From: Neurospora tetraspora
Lineage: Eukaryota > Ascomycota > Sordariomycetes > Sordariales > Sordariaceae
DNA length: 64,000 nucleotides
Assembly (NCBI RefSeq): GCF_033439725.1
Contig: NW_026944384.1
Coordinates: 1,860,001 to 1,924,000, forward strand
Direction of reading: 5' to 3'
Positions 46,873 through 59,080 of the stretch are shown piece by piece. Below the pieces are notes generated by a model, which searched no databases, had not been told where the DNA came from, and was given only the letters and a program-made list of their open reading frames with translations. Numbering within the stretch: the first letter of the stretch is position 1; every line of letters starts with the position of its first letter. The position numbers and the translations under genes were made by a program.

Positions 46873-49756
46873 TTAGCGACGGGCAAAGCAGCACATGATA
46901 CCGGTCCTGCCAAGGAACCAACAGAAGCCAATAAAGCGGACGACAGAGAGCGCGCCAGTAGCGAACAGAAGGAACTTGAAGAACCACGCAGTTCTCGCGG
47001 ATGCAGTTTGCTATTAACGTATGTTAGTAAGTGGTTCAAAGTCAAAAGAAGGTGAACAGCAATGCTTACCCCGATGCCAAATGAGTTAAAGTTGTCACTG
47101 GTGATAACAACAGCGAGGATGCAGTTGGAAAACAGCCAAGTCACGACAAGCATGGTTCTGAAAGACTTGTACGAGTCCTCGAGATCCTTAGGCTCCGGCG
47201 TCTCGTCTTCCTTGTACGGAGCAAGAGCGCGCCTGACGGTGGCCTCGAACTGCTGGTCGATATCCTCCTGCGGCTTCTCAATCTCCTCCACCACGGCCTC
47301 GTCCTTCTCGCCCTTGCTGACGTTGGCGGACGGCAGTGCCTCGTTCTTATCCGAACCCTTGGTACCCCACGAGACGTCGTGCCAGTTGTTGAAGGCGTAG
47401 ACCATGAGGATGTTGATGTAGGTCGACATGAGGAGCATGTAGTAAGGGAACGAGTGGAACATGTGCCAGGGGTCGAGGTACATGAAGGAGGCCAAGAAGT
47501 AAAGACCGTAGATGGTTACCAAGGCCACCAAAATGACACCTGCTGATCCTGAACCGCCGAATAACGAAGCCATTGCGTTCTTAGCATTGTCCAGCTGTAG
47601 TTGTTCGTCGAGCGGTACCGAGAACGCGCGGGCAACAAGATAACCGGACAAAACCAAGATGTAAGACTGAATGAGCGAGAAGACGATGAACGAGGTGATG
47701 TATGTCCACTTGGAACCCTTCGGCCGATTACCCAATGCAAGGATAAACTGCAGAATAACGAATGCCAGGTAGATATACTTGAGAACCGCGTTGAAGAAGG
47801 GCGTTACCGTGTCACCGAAGGGCCAACCGTGATGTTCTGCCGAAGAGCTAGAAGCCGTAACCGGGGTACCGACGAGATCCATGATGACAGTTGTGGTGAG
47901 CCAGTAGGAAGAGAGAGAGAACCATGTGAAGATGACGTTTGCGATATTGTAGATGAGCTGGACGTGGAAGAAGAACATGCGGACGATGTTATGACCGCTC
48001 TTGTACATTCTTCCGAAATGCATAAGCGAGTACAAACTGGCGGCGAACGAACCGTTGAGCCAGCGACGACGCTGAGAGATGAACTCGGGCGCACCTTCGG
48101 GCACATCGGTCTCACCCTTGGCAGCCTTGATGTAGCTCAAATGCCATTTCTGGCCAGCCTTGGCGACCAGTTCGAAGCAGAGAATACGATCTTCGGCCAA
48201 GAACATGTTCTTCTTGAAAATGTTCATACCCTCAATACCCTTCTTGCCCAAAAGCTTGGACAGGGTGTGATCACCGTGGAAGTACTGCTCCAACGGCCGG
48301 CCCATGATGGCTCTGAAACGATAGGCCGAGAAGGCACCAGGCAACACAGAGACGTAACCGAAAGCACTTTCCAGCGGCTTGTCGAGAATGTTGGAAATCT
48401 TGTACTCGAAGTTCTGGACGGCGACCAGGGGGTTGAACAGCTTCTTGCCGCCCTTGCCCAACATGGCGTGAATTTCACCGCAAGCACCGCCAAGATCCTT
48501 GTCGTTGTAGAAACCCTCCCAAAGAGCCAAGAGCGACTTGGGGCTAGGCTTGGTACCGGCATCCAACAGAATGCATACCTCGGGGTTGAGGATACGGCCA
48601 AAGGCATTGAACAGCCAACGATGCGAGTTGATCTTCTTGGTGTTCTTCTGCTTCAAGCAGAAAATGAACTGCACGGGGGGCAGTGTCTGCGGGCCGTCAT
48701 CCACGGGCCGGATGAGCGCCTGGTTTGGTGTGACGGAAAGCTGGGTTGTGTACTCGAAAATGTGTGCAACAGTCTCCTTGCCGTCAACGTCCTTCTTGAT
48801 AACACCATCCTGATAAACACCGATGGTGGCCAGAACGTCGAGAACGTCCTTGTCTGTGTTTCCAAGACCGTCGAAAACCAAGCAAACGACAATCTTCTGC
48901 CACGCCGGTCCTCCGCGGTTCCAGAAAGAGGACTTCTTCAGGTTTACGATATCGCGGATGTTCGTCATGACAGAGTGCAGCGTTCTGGAGAGCAGGACCT
49001 TGTCTTCGTTGTAATACGTAATGGCGATGAGAAGCTCGGTATGTCTGTTGTACATGCGAGGGCGCAAATCGTAACCGTTCTTGAGCGTAAAGTCGTTGGG
49101 ATCGCAAGTGGCGGCAGTGTAGCGCATCTTGAAGAACTCCTCGTTGTTGCCCTCCTCATCGCGGTACTTGGGCTGAACAGCGTTCCTAATAGCACTAGGA
49201 ACGGGATAGTCAAGACTCAAAACGGAACCCTGGACGAGCTTGACCTTTCTGGTGGCATAACGCTTCAGGCCGCCGCCCGGAGCAGCGTTGGGCTGCTGAC
49301 GACGGATCCAGCTCTCGTCCTCATCGATGGCGGACATCCTGTACGCCGGATCCGTCGCATAGTCACCCCCGTAGTTGTAGCCCTGATCGACACCACCGCT
49401 GACGCTGACGCCGCCGCCGCCATAACCCCCGTGAGGTGGCGGGGTAGGGTTGACAGTGACACCAGCTCGCGTGGTGCCAGCACCAGGAGCATAGGATTCG
49501 GTCAAGCTATACGCCGAGACAGGGCGAACTGGAGGCGTATCGGCGCCCAAGCGGTCATTGTCGTAGTGGATAGGATTTTCGGAGAGGAAGGGGGCTTGCG
49601 CATCGTGCTGGTCGCCCTGGATCATGACGTTCGCGTTAACATGGCTACCTTGAGTATTCGCTGTCTGACAAAGAACCAACTTACCTGGTTGTGCCCACCG
49701 CGCAGATCTTGTAGCTGGTGGCCTTCATAGCCGTCGCCCCGACCGTGGTACGCCAT
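46873..49756 (-). CDS. chs-1: Chitin synthase, class III type (chs-1)
   Basis: Three exons on the minus strand, 49756-49685, 49616-47070 and 47010-46873, 918 aa; introns are 68 bp (GTAAGT...CAG) and 59 bp (GTAAGC, CTAAC branch, TAG). It polymerises UDP-GlcNAc into chitin at the plasma membrane. The Gly/Pro/Tyr-rich N-terminus ([16 protein letters not shown]) is cytosolic. The glycosyltransferase region contains [14 protein letters not shown] (EDRIL 499-503) and the hallmark QRRRW (539-543) with LNGSFAAS. A cluster of membrane helices follows, with a charged loop (WGTKGSDK...[11 protein letters not shown]), two more helices and the C-terminal [11 protein letters not shown]. The match to Neurospora chs-1 is close throughout. 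The last exon is needed for the conserved end; reading through the second intron would give a different, longer tail. Confidence 0.96.
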
Positions 49757-52700
49757 GGTTGCGGACCGTGGAATAGGGACTGGGAAGAGCGGATGTAGAG
49801 AAAGCTCGAATACTGCTGGAGCCTAGATGTTGATGCTGGAGCAGGAAGGAATTACAAGGTATTCACTGTCGGATAATTATGGAGAGTTGGGGTTGGCGGT
49901 CGAAACGCCCTTCGCCGGCCAGGAGGTCAAAGAAATGGTCGCGGTGTGCTGAGGAACAGCGGGGCTGGACTTCTTTCTCCGGATAGGTGGGCGTGGAGAG
50001 AGAGTGGCAGCAAACAATGGCGAGGCGGGAATGGATGTCAGCTGGAGACTGGCGACTGACTGGAGGGGATCCAAGACCAAAAGTGGCTGGCAAAGACTCC
50101 AGGTCAAACAAAAGCTGCCGTCGAGAGAAGCCGGGCGAGCGATAGGATGCGTAAGATAGCGAGAGACGGGACAGGACGTATCGATGCTAACAGAACATGC
50201 CTCTGTTTCCTGGAGAGTGAGGGTACTGAGCAGGAAGAGAAACAAAACAAAATGGCAAAAACCTTTGTTTCAAGATCTCAGGAGAGCAACAGGTCGGTCA
50301 GTGAGGTATTGGTATAGGTTGTTCTAGGTTGGAAGCCCAGGGGCAGGAGGAGTGGGGATTTCGGAGAGGGCCCTGGTCCAGGTCATTGCAGGTCATTGCA
50401 GGTCCCGGTCTTTTTCGCTCGCTATAAACATTGGCTCACTGGAGGTGAGGTGTCAACCACAACACGGCACGGAAAAAGGAGCAGCACTGTCAGGAGGGCG
50501 TGGCTTAGCAACCTCCTCTGGCGAATGCTGCAGGGATGCAATCACCTCTAAAAAGAACATCAACGAGTGGCCAAAATGGCTGGCCCCACCAACTCAGGAA
50601 TGCATCCATGCAATCCCATTGCGAGATGGCTTCAACTGGCTCGGGTCTCGACAGTGAAATGTCGTGAATGTGTCGTCTTGATGCTGGGCATTGGTTGGCG
50701 CTGCCTCATCGCGATAGCCACTCCGTGTTGGAGTCTCTGAGGCATGTTGAGAAAAATGAAGCCGGCCTACGTCAGTCGTCGTGTTGCCGTCCCATGTATT
50801 CTGTCCCGCCTCTGCCCGCTCATGCCGCTGCAACTGTGTGTACCAAGTGGAAGCCGTCCCTACGCTAGTGTCACCCATTACAAAGTTGACGGATAGGAGT
50901 TCCATCGAGCCCCTGAGTCCCACAAAGTCTTGAGATTCGTTTCATGACCCATCGTAGGTATGGAAAACGAAGAAGGATGGCGACTTTTGCTTTGTCCAAC
51001 ATTGTGAAAAAGGGGCCGGGGACATGCAACTTTCTTTCATCGTCCCAAAATGTCGGATAATGTATGTTTCTTTGACCTCTTTTCAAAGCAGCAGCCGGCG
51101 TCTGCACAATGCACGTTTGGCTTCCGCTTGGCTGCTCCTGCCGTTTGTCCCTTTTGGCTTTTTTTTACGAGTTATGCACAAGTTCAGATGTCTCTGTCTC
51201 CTGTCCGCAGCACCGGATCAGTACAAGCTGCGACCATGATTGACACCGCTTTCTATACCCAAGCAGGTACTGATGGGCAGATGCGTGGGGATTGGGGATT
51301 TCCTCTCCGCTTAGGTTCTTTCAGGGTCCAAACTCCAACTTCTAAAGCCTGGGCGCAATGTTATCGATCGAGTCGACATCTCCAAATTTCATCCCACCTT
51401 TCAAAGAGACGACGGACACTTCCATCACGCTCAACCATCAGTTGAGTTGATATCCTGCTTCTCACCAGCTTCTCAAGTTATCAATGACCCTCCAACTTGA
51501 TATATAGTGGCTGCCACACATCGCGGCACAATGATATCAGGGTCAACCCTCGCTGACAGGATCGTCCCGGTTGTCCACCTCCCAGTTTCCCCCGTTTCCC
51601 CCTCCATTTGCCCCCCCAGCAGCCCAGCTCCCAGTAAAATACGGAAAATAGGTGCCCCCTTCTTCTGGTTTACCGCGACTCTGAAACAGCAGCGCTACCC
51701 ACCCGCTCCAAAAGTCCAAACATGTTGACGCACTCTTTCAATTCCCAAATTCTCACGGGTTGGGCTGGCTGGCAGCTGATTGCATTCATGGTTTTTTTGG
51801 AGTGACACGCGACGTTGAAAGTTCACCAATACAGTTGCGGCCAACTGGCATTGCATAGCACATGCTGCTGCTTTGTGACTACTGCGTACATGGTGTACAT
51901 ACGAGAAATGGCGGGGAGACCGCTGTTCGTTCGATGTTTGACATGAAATCCCAGGACTGATCTTCCTACCGGGTCACACACATGATGATGATAGGTAGGG
52001 CTCAGTTGAGAACCGTTCTTTTCATTTGCTCGCTATGATCGAGACTGATTCAGTCCCGTGCCCATTCGGTGCCGGTGGCCGCGTTGGATACTGGATACGG
52101 GCAACGGGAAACAGAATATGATTTCGGCCACAACTCAAGACATTGGCAATTGCTTACCTAGTGAAGCCGTCCGTATTGCTGTAGGCTCAATTTTCCTTTG
52201 CCGTTGGCGCACAAGAAGAGGAAAGGGGGGCTCTTCGCTGCTACCTGTAGCTAGCTGCTCAGAGCCGCGCGCACCCTCGTCCAAAAATAGCACAGACCAT
52301 GATCGTCGCTCAAAAGAAGGTTTGGAAGACCCTGAACGAGGCACAACACGAGGGAACAGGAGCATTTGGCTGGGGCCATATTCGAGGCGAAGCAAAGCAC
52401 CAAGCAGCGGGCCGCTGGCAGGCACACGAACGTACGTTACAGCTAGACTTTGTGTGGGAACTTTGTTCAACCAACAAGCGCGTCCCGGCTGCACGTCGAA
52501 TATTGCAAATTTTGGTTTGCTTACATACCTTGTGCGCTTGTCTGCTTGCTCTGGAAATAAAGAATTGTTTTGCGAATGTCCGAAAGGGTTGCCAAACATC
52601 CTGCCCCGGTTTTTTGACGAGCGGCGGTAAACCATTGATCTTACGGCCCCGTCTCACTCAACCATGGTGGAGAAGACGAACTATATAAGTACGAAGCCCT

Positions 52701-55205
52701 CCAGTCGCCAGTGTGTTGTTTGACGCATAGCTACGGCGGTGCGCGGTTGCGCAATCCCACATCAGCGAAAATTCGATTCGGTTGAGCGCATCATTTCTGG
52801 CCACATAGTATGCTGACGGGTCGTCTCAAGCTACCCTGGCGGCCGACAGCGTGAGGAGTTCATGATTCCGCTTGGTGTCGGGCTGTTGACCGTCCACACC
52901 GAGCGTAGTAACTCTACATCGCTATGGTCGTGCGGCGGGTTCTTGCCGTAAAACCCCCCAGTGTCGTCGTCGATGTTGGATGCTATGGTGGTCTTGTCTG
53001 GCGTCAGAGCCTCAATGGCACCAGTTATATGGCATGGCAATTTGTTGGAGTCCGAGAAACCTCCGTCAGCTTGCAATCCGCAACAAATACGTGATAATTC
53101 CCTGCCGCGGCCGGTTTACTTCTTGCCTGTTGTCGGTCAAGTCTGTTTCAAGATGGGCGGTTTCACTATAAAGCTCCCTTGTCGCTCCCTAGGAATGTCG
53201 AGAGCATAGAAGCAAACCACAAACCAAGCACGGCTCCTTTTGCCTCTCGAGACAGTTTTCGTTGCGTATTCCGCCGCCAGGGGCAATGCTTCTCAAGTTT
53301 GAAATCTGCACAATGCCGTCCGCCACCTTCGGACCTGACTCTGAACAGCCAGTGCCACTCGACCGTGGTTCCGAAGCGAAAACGATGGCTCCGGAGCGGA
53401 GGACTGGTCCCGCTCTCCGGTGCTCGGGTACACCGTTCGTCTTCGTCTTTGTTCTGGAAGGTTGTCCCGAAAACGCAGCCCGTAGCAGGGCCGTCTCTCA
53501 AAGGCCATACACACCTTATCCATAGCGTCGCCAAGTTCGACCAAATGCGCGTAATGTGCTACTGCGTACAGACGTAGCCGAAATGGTTAGCGTACCCTAT
53601 GGGCGTTCATCGACCTGGTGATCCGTGTAACTGTTGTGCTCTGTGGTTCAGTTGCGCAAGAACAAAAGCAGTTCCATAGGTGAAAGTGAGCAGAGTTCCA
53701 CGGCATGGCGCCCCAAGACGACACGAGATGAGTGATGCCCACGGAATAGATTGCCCACGCCGAAGCCGTTCCTCAATGGGGAAGTTATCAAGGATCGAGG
53801 ATCAAATCGTCTGTCTGGGAAGGGCGAGCTTGGATTGCGGGGCAATATAGAGTATCGTGGGATTATAAAGAAGCTGGACCAATATGGATTTGGCAGGTGC
53901 GCGTATTGCCAACCAAGTAATGCTGACATATATGGAGGTATACCTTATGATCTCGACCCAAACATGGTGGAGGTAGAATGATGTTGCTGGTTAACTTTGC
54001 GATGCCTCTGCGACATGCGTGAAGCTGACATGCTGCCAAGCGAAGTGCCAAAGATGACCGAGAGGGGAAAAGGATCTGCAAGCCCTCACTGGGCTGAGAA
54101 AGCGAGAAAATTGGGCAGTAGTTTGATGAGAGACTCGAGGTCAAAGAGGCACATCTCCGTGACCCCAATTGGTCGAGATTGGCAGCCATCCTCGAGCCAT
54201 CCTAACTTCCGAACCATGGAGTTGCGGACAGGCACGACAGGGAAGACCCTTTGCTGGTGCCGGTGATTGGCTCCATCCCATCCATATCATCACATCTTGC
54301 GAAATCCATACCTTATAAATCAACTTTTCCGTCGTCAATATGCTTCCCGTCCAGAGCTTATTTGTCCCCTCGATCGGTATTTGGGGCGGGTTGATGACCT
54401 CGGGGCGGGCAGGAAGCTAAAGGCGGCAAGAACTTTAAAGTCAATCCTTTGATCTCGATTTTATGATGAAAGAGGGGAATGGTGCAGACGAACGTGCGGG
54501 AGGACTTGGCACTAGGAACCGCGTGGGCAGGTCGGCAACAAGTCCAGGCTTTGTCTCAGCCAGCCAATAAGAGGCGGCGCTGCGCCTCCAGAACGTTTCC
54601 TTCCAAACAAAAGGGCTCCACCACGCTAGTGGACTTGGGACGGTCCTCCCATTCCTGGCACTGTGTGGTCGAGAAGCCGTCAAGGTACCACAGGCGCAAA
54701 AGGCATCTGCTTTCGCTGGCGGCGTCACGGCGAGGGCGTAGCTACAGTGGTGCTGCTACCCAAGTGGCCCCTTCCGCAAATGAGATGCACAGTGCAGGAA
54801 TTCAGTCACAACGTGAAGTGAGTGGAGACGTGGGAGTGGAGAATGAAGGGAACTGGCACCCGACGCACCAGGAACGGGGCCCAGGGCTCGACTCTCTCAA
54901 AGAAGGCCAATTCCTCTCCCTGGGTCTCACACTACTGCAGCAACAACACTTCAGCAGCAGCAACCAACAACGCTTCCATTTCGACGTCGTTGCTCCCTTC
55001 CAGTCGCCAGTCGTTGACCACGCACGCAATCCACGTCAACGTTCTGCGACCCGACGACTTATTTTCCATTTTCGCTGCTTCTTGCTTCAAGTTCTTCAAG
55101 CTTCAAGGGACCCCATCAGAGATGCCCTCTTGATTTCTTGTTGACACCTTCGATTCTTTTGCCGAGCTAGCCTCCCAGTCACTCGTTTTCTTCATCCGCC
55201 ATCAA

Positions 55206-55240
55206 CACCACTCACCACTCACCACTCACCACTCACCACT
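55206..55240. repeat. (CACCACT)5 tandem repeat
   Basis: Five perfect 7-bp units in the probable 5' leader of the Opy2-like gene. Confidence 0.8.
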
Positions 55241-55523
55241 CGCCATCCACCTCTCACCACCCGACTCATTCCGACGACTCGCTTCATTGAACCCATCGCG
55301 GCTCGACGACAATCACATCATTTCCTCGCAACCCTTGCCCGAAGCAACTGATCCCCACCTCAGTTCGACATCACTCATCATTCACGTCGACACCGCGAGC
55401 GTAAAGCAACGAACCCGCTGCCTCGCCCGCAACAAACACAATCGTCACGGCCGGCCTCTCATCTCGATTACTGACGGGTCCCGTTATCCATCCGATCAGC
55501 AGATCTACGGGGGTCATTTGTCC

Positions 55524-55535
55524 ATGGCCGATTGA
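55524..55535 (+). promoter_or_regulatory. Candidate minimal uORF before the Opy2-like gene
   Basis: ATG GCC GAT TGA in good context (TCCATGG), about 100 bp before the main ATG. If within the transcript, a three-residue uORF could lower translation. The transcript start is unknown. Confidence 0.3.
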
Positions 55536-55636
55536 CTTGTCGACATACGCGCCGATCCGAGAAACCAACCACTTTCACGTTGAAATACTCAACCACGTCT
55601 CTTTAACTCGAGGCCAAGCGTTATAGATAGGTCAAA

Positions 55637-56974
55637 ATGGCGGTCGTCGCAATGTCACAGAATGGTATGTCTTCCGCAAGAGAAGTTGGTCGAAAAAGTA
55701 TGATCTAACCGATACCGACAGTGGTGAGCAACCTCTTCAAGCGCGATGGGACTTGTGTTCTGTGCGACGACAGGGCACCACTTTCTTGCCCGTCCTGTCC
55801 GGAGGATACTGCGTGCATGACCATCCTCGCGAGCTGCAAGGAGTGCGCACACATGATCTGTGCTCCTATTGACAATACGGATTCAAATTCCTATCAGCCT
55901 CCAGATGCGGAGCCAGCAGGCAATTCCACAAATGTCGGTGCCATTGCAGGAGGTGTTGTCGGCGGTGTAGCTGTGATTGCGATTCTCACATATTTGGTTT
56001 GGAGATATTGCATCAAGTCGAGTAGGCAAGTTGTTGCACCGGAGGAGTGGGATGGAGTGCAGGCTCAAGACGACGGCCCCGAGAAGTCTTTCGCCGAGCA
56101 TAACCGGTCATCAACACACACCCGCAACTCGGTAGCATCCACCGTTTTCACCCGAGCATCCAACATCATCCAAATAGCATATATCCCTGGCGTTACGAAC
56201 CGAACCCCAACATCCCCGGCAGTCCTTGTTCCCCCCGTACCTCCGATTCCCATCGGCCACGGCGGCAGTCCCTCTGCTACAGGAGACCAGCATTTCTTCG
56301 TTCCCGGCGATCTGCGCGACTCTACATATTCCGGCATATCAGCTTTCACAGACCGAACCTCCTACGCCCGGACGTCATATGCGCCGCGGTCTAGCGTGGC
56401 GTCTACCATCTACGGCAAAAACGTTGTTATCACACCTGCCCAAACCGGCATGCGGGCGAGGCCAGCTATGGTCAGTGTTAAGTCGGGTCTTTCAAATAAC
56501 TCCGGTGGCAGCGCAACACCGCCTGTGCCGAGCGTGAATCTCGAGAAGTACACCGGGTTCCGCCCTCCGAGTCCTACAAATAGCAGGAATAGCACGTTCA
56601 GCGTGGGATCCACCTTCTTGAACACCGCCACGCCTGCTCGCGCCATGGTCGTTCGAGTAGGGAGTGTCAAGAAGGTGAACACTGTCAAGCCCAAGACGTC
56701 TGATTCATCGGCAACTTCACCCAGCACTGCCTCATCCGCAGGACGAGACTCTACTACTGGCACCATCATCATTGATTCGCCTGCCGTGGATCAAGGGCCT
56801 TTCTCGGATCCCCCGTCCCCCCCGGTAGACCGATCAGCAACCCACGGCACAGCAACGTTGAGTGCAGTAATTGAGCAATCAACGAGGAGAGCCTCAGACC
56901 GGACCTCTGGTTCCCCTGGCTCTAAAGACCGGGAACGGAGCCCATTTAGCGACGAACATGCGACTCAAGATTAA
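55637..56974 (+). CDS. opy2: Opy2-like membrane anchor of the osmo-stress MAPK pathway
   Basis: Two exons, 55637-55664 and 55722-56974, 426 aa; the 57-bp intron has GTATGT, a CTAAC branch and CAG. A short extracellular N-terminus carries eight Cys (residues 21, 24, 32, 35, 41, 48, 51, 56; CVLC, CPSCPEDTAC, CKEC), the Opy2 N-terminal domain. One membrane helix follows at about 82-106 (GAIAGGVVGGVAVIAILTYLVW). The long cytosolic tail is Ser/Thr/Pro-rich. In yeast, Opy2 recruits the adaptor Ste50 and so links Ste11 to the HOG pathway at the membrane. There is no classical signal peptide, so the protein probably inserts via its single helix. The repeated RxSVAST motifs (HTRNSVASTVF, PRSSVASTIY) could be docking or phosphorylation sites. 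Confidence 0.85.
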
Positions 56975-58985
56975 GTGACGACTATATACGCGGAATTTCG
57001 TTTCCTATTTCTCATTTGTTCTTTGCTTTTGCTAACGATATCCCCTGGTCGCTTTGGGAGGGCGCTTCCCCAAACTTCTTTGTATCTGAAGTTCGGATTT
57101 CTTGTCATTTACTTATTCTCCTGGTTTGGATATTTGGAGGCGGTGTTACTGAAACTGGGCAACACGCAACTTTCACGTCGTGCTGCAGGGCCTGGAGAAC
57201 TGGAGATTGGCGATTCGATTCTCTTTTCGGGCCTCATAACGGTTCATTTTCTTTTCAAGGGGTTCACGGCTTTAGAGGGAAGCAGGGAGGTCCCACTGAC
57301 ATGCTTTCTATGATACGGGGGGGGTTTCAAAATTTTGCCCGGGTGTTAGGCTCGCGGATGATCTATGTATGCCTTGGAGAGGGATGGGGATTCCCTGGCT
57401 CGGTCATTACTGGCTATGCTGAGCAAGTAAGCTCACAGTTTCTGGCTTGGACGTATCGAGTGCTCGATGAAGCTTCAACCATACGTTCATGGCGCGGCAA
57501 CAGTGAATCAAGAACGAGTTACCACGCACGTACCCTCTCGGTTTTGGCATCGTCCCACCGTGCCGTTGTCTGTCCTGATGATTACCGTTAGTTCCAGCCG
57601 TTTCCTCTTGCTCCATGGAGGTGTTGTCGTCACGGTTTGCTCGAGTATGATGTAAACACCCATACCCTGAAGGTCAAACATCTTTTCTTGTGACCTTAAG
57701 TAGCTGCCTAACTCGGCCTGGGTTGGTTTCACATGTTTATACCTGAAACAAGTTGTGGCATAACGATGATGCAAGTTGACAAGTTCGATACTGCCGTAGG
57801 CCGGACCAAATTCCAGGGAGCTTGTTTGGACTCTGGCTGGGAAGTGTTTCCACAGTTGGACTACCATTCGGTATATCGGGTGGTGAACATGCTTCATCTG
57901 TGTTTTGCAGCGGTGCTATTCAAGTCTTCAGATTCTGCAATCGGTTCGTGCCTGTTGTTCGTTGTGTACATTGTAGATCTATACAACTTTCTGAGTCTAA
58001 GTTGCTCTTCACTTGCAAGGTTTAAGGAAGGCTCTACGAACAGCTCGTCCTTCTCCAGGCAGAGAGGACGTTCCCCATCTCAAAACAGAAGGACAACACG
58101 TGACTCGTGTTTTGGATCTTGCTCGCTTGGCTTATGGTTCCGGAGAATAAGTCTCTCTAATTGACCCGCTAAGGTGACGGGAGAGCAATGCGAAGACTGG
58201 ATTCAGGAGAGGAAGAGGTATGTTCAAGATATGTTAGGGCACTATAGGTAGGATTTGTGGGAAGAACACTCACAACTCTCCCGGCTTCTCTTTATCACTT
58301 TCTCTCCTCTACACAGTACACGTTGGTTCCCAATCACTCCATCACCACATTCCCGAGACAATGGAAGTTTGATGTGTGCCAGAGACCTAGCAGCCATCCA
58401 CGACACTCCAACATAACAAACGAAATAATCAACCGCCATATTTCTCGCAGCATCTCTGAAATGCGGAAATGCTTTCCTAGTCGATACCATCCACTTTGTG
58501 GGATGGCTTCTACAGTGTTCGTCTTATTTTTCATTTGTGATTCTAATCGTCTCCGCCCCAAGGACTCGCTGTCCCTGCATCTTGTAATTGCAACTTCAAA
58601 GGATCAAATTGAAGGACACATTCCGAGCTCCATCATTGAGACCTCGGTGAAAAGAATGGATCACTACGAATTATCTACAAATCCACCTGAGTGAATGATG
58701 TCTTCCATCTTTGACATCGCTTTCGTCCTCTCTCGTCCAAAGTCGCCTCCGAATACCTCGTGTCCCGTAATTCGACAAAACAGGGATATGCCCTGTTTAG
58801 ATCTTATCAGCGACTGGATGATATTCGAACCAAAACTGTGATGAAAAGGAAATGGGAGCAAAGTCGAAGTTAACTGTTGGTTTGCTTGCTACCGAGTATG
58901 TCGGATTGCAAAAGCATCTCGGCGTATGGATGGATCATGCTTTATAGGTACTTAACCTTGTGCCTTTTACATCAACAATAAAACT
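56975..58985. other. Region downstream of the Opy2-like gene
   Basis: The first part is T-rich and is probably the 3' UTR. Frames up to 191 codons occur but have no domains. Nothing further supported before the tRNA gene. Confidence 0.5.
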
Positions 58986-59059
58986 GGTCCGATGGTGTAG
59001 TTGGTTATCACGTCAGTCTAACACACTGAAGGTCCCCAGATCGAGCCTGGGTCGGATCA
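58986..59059 (+). tRNA. tRNA-Val (anticodon AAC)
   Basis: 74 nt with a full cloverleaf. The acceptor strands GGTCCGA and TCGGATC pair, with A as discriminator. The D arm reads TGGTGTAGTTGGTTATCA. The anticodon stem TCAGT/ACTGA encloses CTAACAC (anticodon AAC). The T arm CCCAG/CTGGG encloses ATCGAGC (the usual first T is A here). No intron. A T run (59072-59080), preceded by TTTT at 59062-59065, ends Pol III transcription. Confidence 0.95.
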
Positions 59060-59061
59060 TC

Positions 59062-59080
59062 TTTTAACTCGTTTTTTTTT
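59062..59080 (+). terminator. Pol III terminator of tRNA-Val
   Basis: TTTT three bases after the tRNA, then a nine-T run; either stops RNA polymerase III. Confidence 0.8.

Larger units (their letters stand above)
49757..55636. other. 5.9-kb gene-poor region
   Basis: Divergent promoter space between chs-1 and the Opy2-like gene. GGTCATTGCA is tandemly repeated at about 50381-50402, and a CACCACT tandem (55206-55240) lies in the likely Opy2 leader. A CCAAT occurs near 54562. Several frames of 120-220 codons have no domains and no splice support. Confidence 0.5.

Noticed and set aside
47601-49730. 709-codon frame antisense to chs-1
   Set aside because: A mirror of the codon bias of a GC-ending coding gene; the chs-1 frame is conserved and fully explains the DNA.
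52058-52688. Overlapping frames of 129-190 codons on both strands
   Set aside because: No domain, no consistent splice sites, and similar lengths in several frames at once, as chance predicts in GC-balanced DNA.
54479-55144. 221-codon frame upstream of the Opy2-like gene
   Set aside because: No recognisable domain, composition unlike the neighbouring genes, and it overlaps the likely promoter and leader.
57016-57591. 191-codon frame downstream of the Opy2-like gene
   Set aside because: Lies in the probable 3' UTR; no domain or conserved pattern.
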